This document shows, one piece after another, positions 25,022-33,750 of a stretch of DNA of 64,000 nucleotides; positions within the stretch are counted from its first letter, which is position 1, and every line of letters begins with the position of its first letter. The notes under the pieces are model-generated. The model did no database searches. It saw nothing but the letters and a program-made list of their open reading frames with translations, and was not told the origin of the DNA. Source of the stretch: Streptomyces sp. TLI_105. GTDB taxonomy: Bacteria; Actinomycetota; Actinomycetes; Streptomycetales; Streptomycetaceae. Where the stretch lies: contig NZ_FNSM01000001.1 of assembly GCF_900105415.1 (NCBI RefSeq), forward strand, positions 372,001-436,000, written 5' to 3'. A program made the translations under genes and the position numbers.

Positions 25022-26176
25022 TCAGGCTCCGCTTTCCGTCTCCGCCGCGCGGCGCGCGAGGTTCTCCTCGACCTCGGCGCGCCATGCCGTGTTGGCGCGC
25101 TGGGTGTCGATCTCGAACTCGAAGCGACGGGTCATCTCGTCCTTGACGTCGGCGGCGTCGACGTAGAACTGCTCGTACCAGCGGCGCAGTTGGTAGACGG
25201 GTCCGTCCTCCTCGGTGAGCAGGGGATTGTCGATCCGGGTCTTGTTCCGCCAGATCTCCACGTCCTGCTCGAAGCCGACGGTGGCCCCCTCGGCGGTGAG
25301 CCGCGCGGCCTCCGCGGCCTGCGCGTCCGTCATCCCGGGCAGCCGCTTCACGATCGCCCCGTACTGGAGCAGGAAGCTGTTCGCGTCGATCGGGTAGTGG
25401 CAGTTGATCAGGACGATCTCCATCTCCGCGCCGCCGCCGACGTCGCTGTAGAGGTGGTCGATCATGTAGGAGGGGCCGTAGTAGGAGGCGTCGGAGCGCA
25501 GACGGCCGGAGCTGAGGGTGCCCAGTTCCATGTCCCCGCGGGGGCTGCTCTCCATGTACTGCGTGGCGACGTGGCCGTCGAAGACGTTCTTGAAGTACTC
25601 GGGGAAGGCGTAGTGGACGTAGTAGAAGTGCGCCATGTCCACGACGTTGTCCACGATCTCGCGGCAGTTGGCGCCCTCGACCCGGAGGGTCTTCCAGGTC
25701 CAGTCGCTCCACTGGTCGGCGTCCGGGCCGTGGATGCCCGCGATCTCGGGGACGGTCACCTCGGGGGGCGGGGGGTTGCCCTCCGGGTCGTTCCAGACGA
25801 AGAGCTGCCTGTTCCGCTCCAGGGAGGTCCAGGCGCGGGTCCTGGCGCGCGGGGGGACCCGGCGGGCGTACGGGATCCCGGCGCAGCGACCGTCGCCCGA
25901 CCAGCGCCAGTCGTGGAAGGGGCAGGCGACGGCGTCGCCCTTCACGCTGCCCTGGGCGAGGTTGCCGCCCATGTGCGGGCAGTAGGCGTTCAGGACGTGC
26001 AGCAGGCCGTCGTCCTGTCCCTGGAAGACCACCAGCTTGGTGCCGAAGGCCTCGATCTCGTGCGGCTTTCCGTCCTTGAAGGCTTCGGCGAGGCCGAGGC
26101 AGTGCCAGCCGCGGGCGAACCGCGTCGGCGGCCTGCCCGCGTCGATGACCCGGACCTCGTCGTTGAGAGCAGTCAT
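25022..26176 (-). CDS. kshA: 3-ketosteroid 9alpha-hydroxylase, Rieske oxygenase component
   Basis: A 384-aa Rieske non-haem iron oxygenase. The N-terminal Rieske motif CPHMG...CPFHDW (Cys-x-His and Cys-x2-His) is intact. The mononuclear iron site follows in EIVDNVVDMAHFYYVHYAFP (the two His, with the conserved Asn/Asp bridge), with the remaining acid ligand further on. KshA hydroxylates C9 of 3-ketosteroids; together with KstD this triggers ring B opening and ring A aromatisation. It lies 31 bp after hsaF in the hsaE-led operon. Confidence 0.95.
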   Translation of the reverse strand: MTALNDEVRVIDAGRPPTRFARGWHCLGLAEAFKDGKPHEIEAFGTKLVVFQGQDDGLLHVLNAYCPHMGGNLAQGSVKGDAVACPFHDWRWSGDGRCAGIPYARRVPPRARTRAWTSLERNRQLFVWNDPEGNPPPPEVTVPEIAGIHGPDADQWSDWTWKTLRVEGANCREIVDNVVDMAHFYYVHYAFPEYFKNVFDGHVATQYMESSPRGDMELGTLSSGRLRSDASYYGPSYMIDHLYSDVGGGAEMEIVLINCHYPIDANSFLLQYGAIVKRLPGMTDAQAAEAARLTAEGATVGFEQDVEIWRNKTRIDNPLLTEEDGPVYQLRRWYEQFYVDAADVKDEMTRRFEFEIDTQRANTAWRAEVEENLARRAAETESGA

Positions 26177-26207
26177 CTCGTCCCTCCGGTTGCTGTCTCT
26201 GTTCGGT

Positions 26208-27230
26208 TCAGTGCTGTGCGGCGAGTTCGACGGCGATGTCGATGAGCTGGTCCTCCTGGCCGCCGACCAGGCGGCGCTCGCCGGCGCGCAGGAGGATCTC
26301 GGCGCCGGAGACGCCGTAGCGCTCGGCCTGCCGGTAGGCGTGCTTGAGGAAGCTGGAGTAGACGCCGGCGTGGCCCATCAGGAGGGCGAGCCGGTCGAGC
26401 CGGCACTCGTCGTCCATGACGGGGCGGACCACGTCCTCGGCCGCGTCGATGATCTTCAGTACGTCGACGTCGGTACGGATGCCCATCTTGGCGCAGACGG
26501 CGACCAGGGCCTCGACGGCGGTGTTGCCCGCCCCGGCGCCGAGCCGGCGGGTGGAGCCGTCGATCTGCAGGGCTCCGGCCTTGATGGCGGCGATGGAGTT
26601 GCCGGTGCCGAGGGCCAGGTTCTCGTGACCGTGGAAGCCGACCTGGGCGTCGTCGCCGAGCTCGGAGACCAGGGCCTCGACCCGGGCGGTGACGTCGTCC
26701 ATGACCATGGCGCCGGCCGAGTCGACGACGTACACGCACTGGCAGCCCGCGTCGGCCATGATCCTGCCCTGCCGGGCCAGCTTCTCGGGGGTCGTGGAGT
26801 GGGCCATCATCAGGAAGCCGACGGTCTCCAGGCCCATCTCCCGGGCGAGGCCGAAGTGTTGGTCCGCGATGTCGGCCTCGGTGCAGTGGGTGGCGATGCG
26901 GCAGATGCCCGCGCCGTTGCCGTGGGCGGCCCGGATGTCGTCCTTGACGCCGAGTCCGGGCAGCATCAGGAAGGCGATCCGGGCCCTCCGCGCGGTCTCC
27001 ACCGCGACCTTGATCAGCTCCTGCTCGGGGGTCTTGGAGAAGCCGTAGTTGAAGGAGGATCCGCCGAGTCCGTCGCCGTGCGTCACCTCGATCACGGGGA
27101 CGCCGGCGTCGTCGAGGGCGGCGACGACGGACCGTACGTCGTCGGTGGTGAACTGGTGCCGCTTGGCGTGCGAGCCGTCGCGCAGCGAGGAGTCGGTGAT
27201 CCGGATGTCGAGGGTGTCCGAGTAGGGCAT
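26208..27230 (-). CDS. hsaF: 4-hydroxy-2-oxohexanoate/valerate aldolase
   Basis: A 340-aa HMGL-like/DmpG-type aldolase. The metal-binding [11 protein letters not shown] motif is near residue 15, HGDGLGGSS near 53, [10 protein letters not shown] and [12 protein letters not shown] in the middle, and the DmpG communication domain at the C terminus. HsaF cleaves the hydroxy-oxo acid from HsaE into pyruvate and an aldehyde. The aldehyde is passed to HsaG in a stable complex. 12 bp after hsaG. Confidence 0.95.
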   Translation of the reverse strand: MPYSDTLDIRITDSSLRDGSHAKRHQFTTDDVRSVVAALDDAGVPVIEVTHGDGLGGSSFNYGFSKTPEQELIKVAVETARRARIAFLMLPGLGVKDDIRAAHGNGAGICRIATHCTEADIADQHFGLAREMGLETVGFLMMAHSTTPEKLARQGRIMADAGCQCVYVVDSAGAMVMDDVTARVEALVSELGDDAQVGFHGHENLALGTGNSIAAIKAGALQIDGSTRRLGAGAGNTAVEALVAVCAKMGIRTDVDVLKIIDAAEDVVRPVMDDECRLDRLALLMGHAGVYSSFLKHAYRQAERYGVSGAEILLRAGERRLVGGQEDQLIDIAVELAAQH

Positions 27231-27242
27231 GCGATGTGCTCC

Positions 27243-28154
27243 TTACGCGCCCGGGGCGAGGAGCGCCTTGGCGAACTCCTCGCCGACCTTGGTGGCGGCG
27301 GCGGTCATGATGTCGAGGTTTCCGGCGTAGGGCGGCAGGTAGTCGCCCGCGCCCTCCACCTCCAGGAAGATCGCGACGCGTGCCGTCCCGCCGTTCTCGG
27401 GGCTCGGGTCGTCGAACTGCGGTTCGGCGCGCAGCCGGTAGCCGGGGACGTACGTGGCGACCTGCTCGGCGATCTCCTTGACGGAGAGGGTGATGGCGTC
27501 CCGGTCGGCGTCCTCGGGGATGGCGCAGAAGACGGTGTCGCGCATGATGACGGGCGGCTCGGCCGGGTTGAGGATGATGATGGCCTTGCCGCGCCCGGCG
27601 CCGCCGATGGTCTCGATGCCGCGTGAGGTGGTGCGGGTGAACTCGTCGATGTTCGCCCGGGTTCCGGGGCCGGCCGAGACGGAGGCCACCGAGGCGACGA
27701 TCTCCGCGTACGGCACGGGGACGACGCGCGAGACCGCGTACACCATGGGGATGGTGGCCTGTCCGCCGCAGGTGATCATGTTGACGTTGGGCCGGTCGAG
27801 GTGCTCGTGGAGATTGGCGGGCGGTACGACGGCGGGGCCGACGGCGGCCGGGGTCAGGTCGACCGCCTTGATGCCGAGCTCCGCGTAGCGCGGGGCGTTG
27901 GCCCGGTGGACGTAGGCGCTGGTGGCCTCGAAGACGATGTCGGGCCTCTCGTCCTGGGCGAGCAGCCGGTCGACGCCTTCGTGGCTGGCCTCCAGGCCGG
28001 CGCGGGCGGCGCGGGCGAGGCCCTCGCTGTCGGGGTCGACGCCGATCATCCAGCGGGGTTCGACGTGCTCGGAGCGCAGCAGCTTGTACAGCAGGTCGGT
28101 GCCGATGTTGCCGGAACCGACGATGGCGGCGGTCGCCTTTGTCTTGATGGTCAT
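27243..28154 (-). CDS. hsaG: Acylating acetaldehyde/propionaldehyde dehydrogenase
   Basis: A 303-aa CoA-acylating aldehyde dehydrogenase of the DmpF/BphJ type. The NAD motif [13 protein letters not shown] lies at the N terminus, and the catalytic Cys is in [12 protein letters not shown] near residue 130. It converts propionaldehyde (or acetaldehyde) from HsaF to the acyl-CoA. Start ATG 28154 gives the expected [14 protein letters not shown] terminus. It lies between hsaE (7 bp) and hsaF (12 bp), the standard order. Confidence 0.95.
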   Translation of the reverse strand: MTIKTKATAAIVGSGNIGTDLLYKLLRSEHVEPRWMIGVDPDSEGLARAARAGLEASHEGVDRLLAQDERPDIVFEATSAYVHRANAPRYAELGIKAVDLTPAAVGPAVVPPANLHEHLDRPNVNMITCGGQATIPMVYAVSRVVPVPYAEIVASVASVSAGPGTRANIDEFTRTTSRGIETIGGAGRGKAIIILNPAEPPVIMRDTVFCAIPEDADRDAITLSVKEIAEQVATYVPGYRLRAEPQFDDPSPENGGTARVAIFLEVEGAGDYLPPYAGNLDIMTAAATKVGEEFAKALLAPGA

Positions 28155-28161
28155 GATCACC

Positions 28162-28944
28162 TCAGATGAACGAGAGGGAGACGGAGCCAAGGCCGGTGAA
28201 CTCGGCGGTGAAGGTCGCCCCGGCCGCCACGTCGACGGCCCGGGTGCACGAGCCGGGCAGCACCACGTGCCCCTTCTTCAGGGGGACGCCGAAGCGGGCG
28301 ACGGTACGGGCGAGCCAGGCGACGGAGCGGGCCGGGTCACCGAGCACGGCGTCGCTGCGGCCCTCGGCGAGGAGCTCCCCGCCGGCGGTCAGCCGGGCGT
28401 CGATCGCCCTGAGGTCGAGCTCGCGGGGATCCCGGCCCTCCCCGATGACGTACCCGGCGGAGGAGGCGTTGTCCGCGATGGTGTCGGCGATGGTGATCCG
28501 CCAGTCCCGGATCCTGCTGTCGATCAGCTCCAGGGCGGGCACGACGCGCTCGGTCGCGGCGAGGACGTCCGCCGGGGTGCAGGTCTCGCCCGGCAGGTCG
28601 TCGCCGAGGACGAAGCCGACCTCGACCTCGACGCGGGGGTGGCAGTAACGGGCGACGGGGACGGGGTCGTGGGGCCGCAGCTCCATGTCGTGGAGCAGAT
28701 GGCCGTAGTCCGGTTCGTCGACGCCCATCATCCGCTGCATGACCGGCGAGGACAGGCCGACCTTGTGACCGCGCACCTCCGCGCCGGCCGCGAGGCGGTG
28801 GCGGATGTTGACGAGCTGGATCTCGTACGCGTCCTCGGTGCCGATGCCGGGGAACGCGTCGGTCAGCGGGGCGATCGGCGTGACGTGCTGTTCGGCGGAG
28901 CGGAGCAGCTCGGCCGCCTCGTGTCTCTGGCGGTCCGTGAGCAT
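28162..28944 (-). CDS. hsaE: 2-hydroxyhexa-2,4-dienoate hydratase
   Basis: A 260-aa hydratase of the MhpD/BphH/XylJ family. Metal-ligand region [15 protein letters not shown], the [17 protein letters not shown] segment and the C-terminal [19 protein letters not shown] are typical. It hydrates the dienoate from HsaD, giving HsaF its substrate. First gene of the operon hsaE-hsaG-hsaF-kshA-small gene-kshB-SDR-SRPBCC. RBS GGAGGG precedes the ATG. The upstream promoter has the TTCCCG operator and a TAGCCT -10 box (28984-28989). Confidence 0.94.
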   Translation of the reverse strand: MLTDRQRHEAAELLRSAEQHVTPIAPLTDAFPGIGTEDAYEIQLVNIRHRLAAGAEVRGHKVGLSSPVMQRMMGVDEPDYGHLLHDMELRPHDPVPVARYCHPRVEVEVGFVLGDDLPGETCTPADVLAATERVVPALELIDSRIRDWRITIADTIADNASSAGYVIGEGRDPRELDLRAIDARLTAGGELLAEGRSDAVLGDPARSVAWLARTVARFGVPLKKGHVVLPGSCTRAVDVAAGATFTAEFTGLGSVSLSFI

Positions 28945-29020
28945 GGCGGGTCCCTCCTGCGGGGCGGTTGGGGCTGTCCGGGGAGGCTAGGACGGGGCCG
29001 CCGCCTGCCGGGAGCGCCAG

Positions 29021-29037
29021 TTCCCGGTGAGCGGGAA
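29021..29037 (-). promoter_or_regulatory. Steroid-island operator, site 3 (hsaE promoter)
   Basis: TTCCCGGTGAGCGGGAA is base-for-base identical to site 1 at 7766-7782. On the minus strand the -10 candidate TAGCCT (28984-28989) begins 31 bp downstream, and hsaE starts 76 bp downstream. No TTGACA-like -35 is visible at the right place, which fits a promoter that depends on an activator bound at about -45 to -60. Confidence 0.72.
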
Positions 29038-29219
29038 AGGCCCACCACCACCCGTGCGGGCACGCACCGCCGGGCGGTTCCCACCCGCCGTGTGGGCGGC
29101 GCCCTGTGGTGCGGGACGCGCCTCCGCCCGTGCGGGCTATACGCCCGGCTGGGCGGTGCCCCCGCCCCGTGCGGGCGCGCCCGCGGGGGCGCGGCTCCTC
29201 CCTCCCTCCCCCCCGCCCG

Positions 29220-29259
29220 TGTGGGCAATCGTCCCGCTGGGGCGGGACGGGTGGGCACA
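29220..29259 (+). repeat. 40-bp Streptomyces-type intergenic palindromic repeat, copy A
   Basis: Ends TGTGGGCA and TGGGCACA, with an internal dyad CGTCCCGC-TGGG-GCGGGACG. The element matches, from memory, a repeat found between many Streptomyces genes. The inverted copy lies at 29382-29421 with only a few differences. Confidence 0.75.
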
Positions 29260-29381
29260 CGGGACGGCGCGCTCAGCGGCGCCTCCGCGTTCCGCGCCTG
29301 GACCCGCACCACGCGTGCGGCGCACGTTCCGGTGCGGGTTGAGGCGCGGGAGCCTAGGCCCGGCAAGGGGCGCCGTTCCGT

Positions 29382-29421
29382 TGTGCCCACCCGTTCCGCC
29401 CCAGCGGAACGCATGCCCACA
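29382..29421 (-). repeat. 40-bp Streptomyces-type intergenic palindromic repeat, copy B
   Basis: The reverse complement reads TGTGGGCATGCGTTCCGCTG and ends GGTGGGCACA. The internal dyad is CGTTCCGC-TGGG-GCGGAACG, so the two base changes relative to copy A are compensatory and keep the stem. This suggests the folded form matters. Confidence 0.75.
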
Positions 29422-29511
29422 ACGAGGGCGCGGGGGTGGGCACCGCCCCGGCGGGCGCGCTCGCAACGGGGCGGAGTCGCCCGGCGGAACGGCGTCCATC
29501 GACAGGGGCGC

Positions 29512-30423
29512 TCAGCGGGTGCCGTAGACCGGGTGCGGTGGTGCCGAGTCCGCGAGGAGTTTCAGGGTCGTTTCGCCCGCCTCCGCCGGGGTCCAGCGGG
29601 CGCCCTTGTCGGCCGTCGGGCCGGGACGCCAGCCTTCCATGACCGTGATCCGCCCCGCCTCCGCCTCGAAGACCCGCCCCGTCACCCCGGCCGAGGCGGC
29701 GGAGCCGAGCCAGACGACGAGCGGGGAGACGTTCTCCGGGGCCATCGCGTCGAAGCCGGCTCCCGAAGGCGCGGCCATGGTCTCGGCGAAGGTCTGCTCG
29801 GTCATCCGGGTGCGGGCGGCGGGGGCGATCGCGTTGGCCTGGACCCCGTACCGGCCCATCTCGGCGGCGGCGACGAGGGTGAGGCCGACGATCCCGGCCT
29901 TGGCGGCGGCGTAGTTGCCCTGGCCGACGCTGCCGAGCAGGCCCGCGCCGGAGCTGGTGTTGATCACGCGGGCGACGGGCTCGCGTCCGGCCTTGGCCTC
30001 GGCCCGCCAGTGCGCGGCGGCGTGCTTGAGCGGCAGGAAGTGGCCCTTGAGGTGGACGCGCATGACGGCGTCCCAGTCGTCCTCGTCGAGGTTGACCAGC
30101 ATGCGGTCGCGCAGGAAGCCGGCGTTGTTGACGAGGGTGTCGAGGCGGCCGAACGCGTCCAGGGCGGTGGCGACGAGCGAGGCCGCGCCGTCGGCGGTGG
30201 CGACGTCGCCGCCGTGGGCGACCGCCTCCCCGCCGCAGGCCGTGATCTCGTCGACGACCTGCTGGGCGGGCCCCGCGCCGCCTCCGGTGCCGTCGAGGCC
30301 GACGCCGAGGTCGTTGACGACGACCTTGGCGCCTTCGGCGGCGAAGGCGAGCGCGTGCGCGCGGCCGAGGCCGCGGCCGGCGCCGGTGACGATGACGACG
30401 CGTCCGTTGCACAGTCCTGTCAT
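29512..30423 (-). CDS. SDR, MFE-2-like hydroxyacyl-CoA dehydrogenase (Rv3548c type)
   Basis: A 303-aa SDR. TGAGRGLGRAHALAFAAEGA and VVVNDLGVGLDGTG resemble the 3-hydroxyacyl-CoA dehydrogenase domain of peroxisomal-type MFE-2 proteins. NNAGFLRDR, NTSSGAGLLG and YAAAKAG supply the catalytic set. Length, position and the next SDR match the Mycobacterium pair Rv3548c-Rv3549c. It likely oxidises a (R)-3-hydroxyacyl-CoA of HIP breakdown, or the product of the MaoC hydratase. Second gene of a two-gene operon divergent from echA20. Confidence 0.83.
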   Translation of the reverse strand: MTGLCNGRVVIVTGAGRGLGRAHALAFAAEGAKVVVNDLGVGLDGTGGGAGPAQQVVDEITACGGEAVAHGGDVATADGAASLVATALDAFGRLDTLVNNAGFLRDRMLVNLDEDDWDAVMRVHLKGHFLPLKHAAAHWRAEAKAGREPVARVINTSSGAGLLGSVGQGNYAAAKAGIVGLTLVAAAEMGRYGVQANAIAPAARTRMTEQTFAETMAAPSGAGFDAMAPENVSPLVVWLGSAASAGVTGRVFEAEAGRITVMEGWRPGPTADKGARWTPAEAGETTLKLLADSAPPHPVYGTR

Positions 30424-30455
30424 GGCGGGTGCCTTTCGATGAGGGCTGAGGGGGT

Positions 30456-31232
30456 TCAGTGGTTGACCGTCGCCGCGTCCAGGAAGGCGGGGCGTTCCCC
30501 GCCTCCGTGGACGAGGAGGCTGGCGCCGGTGATGTAGGCGGCCTTGTCGGAGGCGAGGAAGACGCAGGCGTCGCCGATGTCGGCGGGTTCGGCGAGCCGG
30601 CCGAGCGGTACGGTGCGGCCGACGGAGGCGATGCCGTCCTCGTCCCCGTAGTGCAGGTGGGACAGTTCGGTGCGCACCATGCCGGGGACGAGCGTGTTGA
30701 CCCGGACCAGCGGCGCCCATTCCACAGCCATGGACCGGGCGAGGTTGTCGAGTCCTGCCTTGGCGGCGCCGTAGGCCGCGCTGCCCGGTGAGGGGCGGGT
30801 GCCGCTGACGCTGCCGATCATGACGACGGCCCCTCCCCCGGGCTGGTGGCGCATCACCTCGTACGCGGCGAGGGAGGCGGTCAGGGGGGCGACGAGGTTC
30901 AGCTCGACGACCCGGGCCTGTTGTTCGGCTCCCCCGTCGCCGAGCATCCGGAAGGGTGTTCCTCCGGCGTTGTTGACCAGGACGTCCAGCCTTCCGTGAT
31001 CGTCCCGCACCCGGGCGAAGAAGGCCGTGACGGCGGCCGGGTCGCGCAGGTCGAGGGGGATGAAGCGGGCCGTGCGTCCGGCCGCTTCGACGGGCTTGTC
31101 GGGGGCCCGTCGCGCGCAGGTCACGACCTCCGCGCCGGCTTCGAGCAGGGCTCGGGCGATTCCGGCGCCGACGCCCCGTGTGCCGCCGGTGACGACGGCG
31201 ACGGTTCCCGACAGATCGATGGTGACTGGCAA
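30456..31232 (-). CDS. SDR oxidoreductase (Rv3549c type)
   Basis: A 258-aa classical SDR with TGGTRGVGAGIA, NNAGGTP, the MIGSVSGTRPSPGS serine region and YGAAKAG. C-terminal ITGASLLVHGGGERPAFL differs from the usual DGG ending. It starts 40 bp from the KstR2 operator at 31273-31292 and is divergent from echA20. In mycobacteria the equivalent gene belongs to the KstR2 regulon for HIP catabolism, but its substrate is not established. Confidence 0.82.
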   Translation of the reverse strand: MPVTIDLSGTVAVVTGGTRGVGAGIARALLEAGAEVVTCARRAPDKPVEAAGRTARFIPLDLRDPAAVTAFFARVRDDHGRLDVLVNNAGGTPFRMLGDGGAEQQARVVELNLVAPLTASLAAYEVMRHQPGGGAVVMIGSVSGTRPSPGSAAYGAAKAGLDNLARSMAVEWAPLVRVNTLVPGMVRTELSHLHYGDEDGIASVGRTVPLGRLAEPADIGDACVFLASDKAAYITGASLLVHGGGERPAFLDAATVNH

Positions 31233-31272
31233 GGGACACCTCCCGCAGCGTGCGAACCGCTGCTATCTTCCA

Positions 31273-31292
31273 CCTAACAAACGTTTGGTGGA
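31273..31292. promoter_or_regulatory. KstR2 operator, site 1
   Basis: CCTAACAAACGTTTGGTGGA is centred on the palindrome CAAACGTTTG. It aligns, without gaps, to the site at 39349-39368, giving the consensus CCTAACAARYGTTTGGTRGG. It also fits the published-type KstR2 motif AnCAAGnnCTTGnT with symmetric G-to-A and C-to-T changes. It sits between the divergent SDR pair and echA20-ipdABC. Confidence 0.75.
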
Positions 31293-31310
31293 AAGGTAGC
31301 TGATCTGCTC

Positions 31311-32108
31311 ATGGGTGTCTCCACCTCCGCCCCCGACAAGGGCATCGCCGTCGTCACCGTCGACTTCCCCCCGGTCAACGCCCTCCCCGTACAGGGCTGG
31401 TACGACCTCGCCGCAGCGGTACGCGCCGCCGGTGCCGATCCCGAGGTGCGCTGCGTCGTGCTCACCGCGGAGGGCCGGGGCTTCAACGCCGGCGTCGACA
31501 TCAAGGAGATCCAGCGCACGGCCGGACACGACGCCCTCCTGGGCGCCAACCGCGGCTGTTACGAGGCCTTCGCCGCCGTCTACGACTGCGAGGTGCCGGT
31601 GGTCGCCGCCGTGCACGGCTTCTGCCTCGGCGGCGGCATCGGCCTGGTCGGCAACGCCGACGCGATCGTCGCCTCCGAGGACGCGACCTTCGGCCTGCCC
31701 GAGCTGGACCGGGGCGCGCTCGGCGCGGCCACGCACCTGGCCCGGCTCGTACCGCAGCAGCTGATGCGGGCCCTGTACTACACCTCGCGCACGGTCACCG
31801 CCGAGGAGCTGCACCGGCACGGCTCGGTCTGGCGGGTCGTCCCGCGCGAGCGGCTGCTCGACGCGGCACTCGAACTCGCGCGGGAGATCGCCGCCAAGGA
31901 CGGACAGCTGATCCGGCTCGCCAAGGCCGCGATCAACGGCATCGACCCGGTGGACGTCCACCGCAGCTACCGCTTCGAACAGGGCTTCACCTTCGAGGCC
32001 AATCTCAGCGGCGTCGCCGACCGGGTCCGCGACGCCTTCGGCAAGGAAGACACCTTCGGCAAGGCCGACGAGGACACGGCCATCGACACGGACGAGGAGC
32101 AGTCGTGA
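31311..32108 (+). CDS. echA20: EchA20-like crotonase (ring D hydrolase of HIP catabolism)
   Basis: A 265-aa crotonase-fold enzyme. FNAGVDIKEIQ and HGFCLGGGIGLVGNADA form the oxyanion pocket; GLPELDRGALGA carries the catalytic acid region. EchA20 hydrolyses the last bicyclic ring of the HIP-CoA intermediate before IpdAB. It is followed by ipdA with a 4-bp overlap, as in Mycobacterium. The C terminus ends with a doubled acidic motif, FGKEDTFGKADEDT, probably a local duplication. KstR2 operator 19 bp upstream of the start. Confidence 0.88.
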   Translation: MGVSTSAPDKGIAVVTVDFPPVNALPVQGWYDLAAAVRAAGADPEVRCVVLTAEGRGFNAGVDIKEIQRTAGHDALLGANRGCYEAFAAVYDCEVPVVAAVHGFCLGGGIGLVGNADAIVASEDATFGLPELDRGALGAATHLARLVPQQLMRALYYTSRTVTAEELHRHGSVWRVVPRERLLDAALELAREIAAKDGQLIRLAKAAINGIDPVDVHRSYRFEQGFTFEANLSGVADRVRDAFGKEDTFGKADEDTAIDTDEEQS

Positions 32109-32971
32109 GCAGGGACAAGACGATGACCGCCGAGGAGGTCGTGGGCCGGCTCCGGAGCGGGATGACGATCGGCATCGGCGGCTGGGGCTCGCGCCGCAAG
32201 CCGATGGCGCTGATACGGGCGCTGCTGCGGTCCGACGTCACCGACCTGACCGTGGTGTCGTACGGCGGCCCGGACGTCGGGCTGCTCGCCGCGGCCGGGA
32301 AGATCCGCAAGCTGGTCGCGGCCTTCGCCACGCTCGACTCCGTGCCCCTGGAGCCGCACTTCGGCGCGGCCCGTCAGCGCGGCGCCTTCGAGCTGGTGGA
32401 GCTGGACGAGGCCATGCTCATGTGGGGACTGACCGCCGCCGTGCACCGGCTGCCCTTCATGCCCATCCGGGCCGGACTCGCCTCGGACGTGATGACCGTC
32501 AACCCCTCGCTGCGGACCGTCACGTCCCCGTACGGCGACCGCGAGGAGCTCGTCGCCGTCCCCGCGCTGCGGCTGGACGCCGCGCTTGTCCACCTCAACC
32601 GTGCCGACGCGCACGGCAACGGCCAGTACCTGGGCCCCGACCCGTACTTCGACGACCTGTTCTGCGAGGCCGCCGACGCCGCGTACGTCTCCTGCGAGCG
32701 GATCGTGGAGACCTCGGAGCTGCTCAAGGACGCGGGACCCCAGTCGCTGCTGCTCAAGCGGGCGTTCGTCGACGGCGTCGTCGAGACGCCGAACGGCGCG
32801 CACTTCACCTCCTGCGCCCCCGACCACGACCGCGACGAGGCCTTCCAGCGCGCCTACGTGAAGGCGGCCCGGGACCCGGAGGCCTGGCGGGCCTTCACCG
32901 CCCGGTTCCTGTCCGGCGACGAGGACGCCTACCAGGCCGCGGTCGCGGCGTTCCACGAGGAGGAAGCATGA
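32105..32971 (+). CDS. ipdA: COCHEA-CoA hydrolase subunit alpha (CoA-transferase fold)
   Basis: A 288-aa class I CoA-transferase alpha-like subunit. GMTIGIGGWGSRRKPMALIRAL is the N-terminal motif; PFMPIRAGLASD lies in the middle and ALVHLNRADAHGNGQYLGPD near 170. IpdAB opens the last carbocycle of COCHEA-CoA by a retro-Claisen hydrolysis in HIP catabolism. Its start overlaps echA20 by 4 bp (GTGA) and its stop overlaps ipdB (ATGA), so the subunits are coupled. Confidence 0.93.
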   Translation: MSRDKTMTAEEVVGRLRSGMTIGIGGWGSRRKPMALIRALLRSDVTDLTVVSYGGPDVGLLAAAGKIRKLVAAFATLDSVPLEPHFGAARQRGAFELVELDEAMLMWGLTAAVHRLPFMPIRAGLASDVMTVNPSLRTVTSPYGDREELVAVPALRLDAALVHLNRADAHGNGQYLGPDPYFDDLFCEAADAAYVSCERIVETSELLKDAGPQSLLLKRAFVDGVVETPNGAHFTSCAPDHDRDEAFQRAYVKAARDPEAWRAFTARFLSGDEDAYQAAVAAFHEEEA

Positions 32972-33750
32972 GCGGCACCGACACCCCCGCGACGGCCACG
33001 ACGGCGACCCGGGCCGAGTACTGCGTCGTCGCCTGCGCCGAGGCCTGGCGGGACGCGGGCGAGGTCCTGGCCAGTCCCATGGGCACCGTCCCGATGATCG
33101 GCGCCCGCCTCGCGAAGCTCACCTTCGCCCCCGACCTGCTGCTGACCGACGGGGAGGCGCTGCTCATCGCCGACGTGCCGGCGGTGGGCGCCGCGCCCCG
33201 GGTGGTGGAGGGCTGGCTGCCGTACCGCCAGCACCTGGCCATGGTCGCCACCGGGCGCCGGCACGTGATGATGGGCGCGAGTCAGCTCGACCGGTACGGC
33301 AACCAGAACATCAGCTGCATCGGCGACTGGGCGCGGCCGAAGCGCCAGCTCCTCGGCGTGCGCGGAGCACCGGTCAACACCCTGAACAACCCGACCAGTT
33401 ACTGGGTTCCCAAGCACTCGACACGCGTCTTCGTCGAGCGGGTCGACATGGTCTGCGGCGTCGGCTACGACCGGGCCGCCGCGGCCGGCCCCTCCGCGAC
33501 CCGCTACCACCGCCTCCCGGACGTCATCAGCGACCTGGGCGTCTTCGACTTCGAGACCCCGGACCGCACCATGCGGCTGCGCTCGCTGCACCCCGGCGTG
33601 ACGGTCGAGGAGGTCGGGGAGGCCACCGGCTTCGCGCTGACCGTCCCCGACGAGGTGCCGTACACCCGTGAGCCCACCGCCGAGGAACTGCGGCTGATCC
33701 GCGAGGAGATCGACCCGAAGGGGCTGCGGGACCGGGAGGTCCCCTCATGA
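32968..33750 (+). CDS. ipdB: COCHEA-CoA hydrolase subunit beta
   Basis: A 260-aa CoA-transferase beta-like subunit. Features include CAEAWRDAGEVLASPMGTVP, LLTDGEALLI, VMMGASQLDRYGNQNISCIG and VERVDMVCGVGYDR. It pairs with the IpdA encoded directly upstream (ATGA overlap) and is followed by ipdC with another ATGA overlap. The gene order echA20-ipdA-ipdB-ipdC is identical to Rv3550-Rv3553. Confidence 0.93.
   Translation: MSGTDTPATATTATRAEYCVVACAEAWRDAGEVLASPMGTVPMIGARLAKLTFAPDLLLTDGEALLIADVPAVGAAPRVVEGWLPYRQHLAMVATGRRHVMMGASQLDRYGNQNISCIGDWARPKRQLLGVRGAPVNTLNNPTSYWVPKHSTRVFVERVDMVCGVGYDRAAAAGPSATRYHRLPDVISDLGVFDFETPDRTMRLRSLHPGVTVEEVGEATGFALTVPDEVPYTREPTAEELRLIREEIDPKGLRDREVPS

Larger units (their letters stand above)
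29038..29511. other. Gene-free stretch rich in GTGGGC-type repeats
   Basis: About 470 bp between hsaE and the next SDR gene carry no credible gene: open frames here have no domain and unusual Pro/Arg/Gly composition. The DNA is filled with short copies of CCCGTGTGGGC/CCCGTGCGGGC (for example near 29048, 29083, 29127, 29168 and 29216) and with two well-formed 40-bp elements in opposite orientation, listed separately. Confidence 0.7.

Noticed and set aside
29220..29259. Insertion-sequence terminal repeat pair with 29382-29421
   Set aside because: The two inverted elements enclose only 120 bp with no transposase and no target-site duplication; they fit a dispersed intergenic repeat better.
29220..29421. 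Possible CRISPR-like array
   Set aside because: Repeats are unequally spaced, inverted and palindromic, with no unique spacers of even length and no cas genes.
29038..29511. Several 100-180 codon open frames in the spacer upstream of hsaE
   Set aside because: Low-complexity Pro/Arg/Gly composition, overlap with palindromic repeats and no usable ribosome sites.
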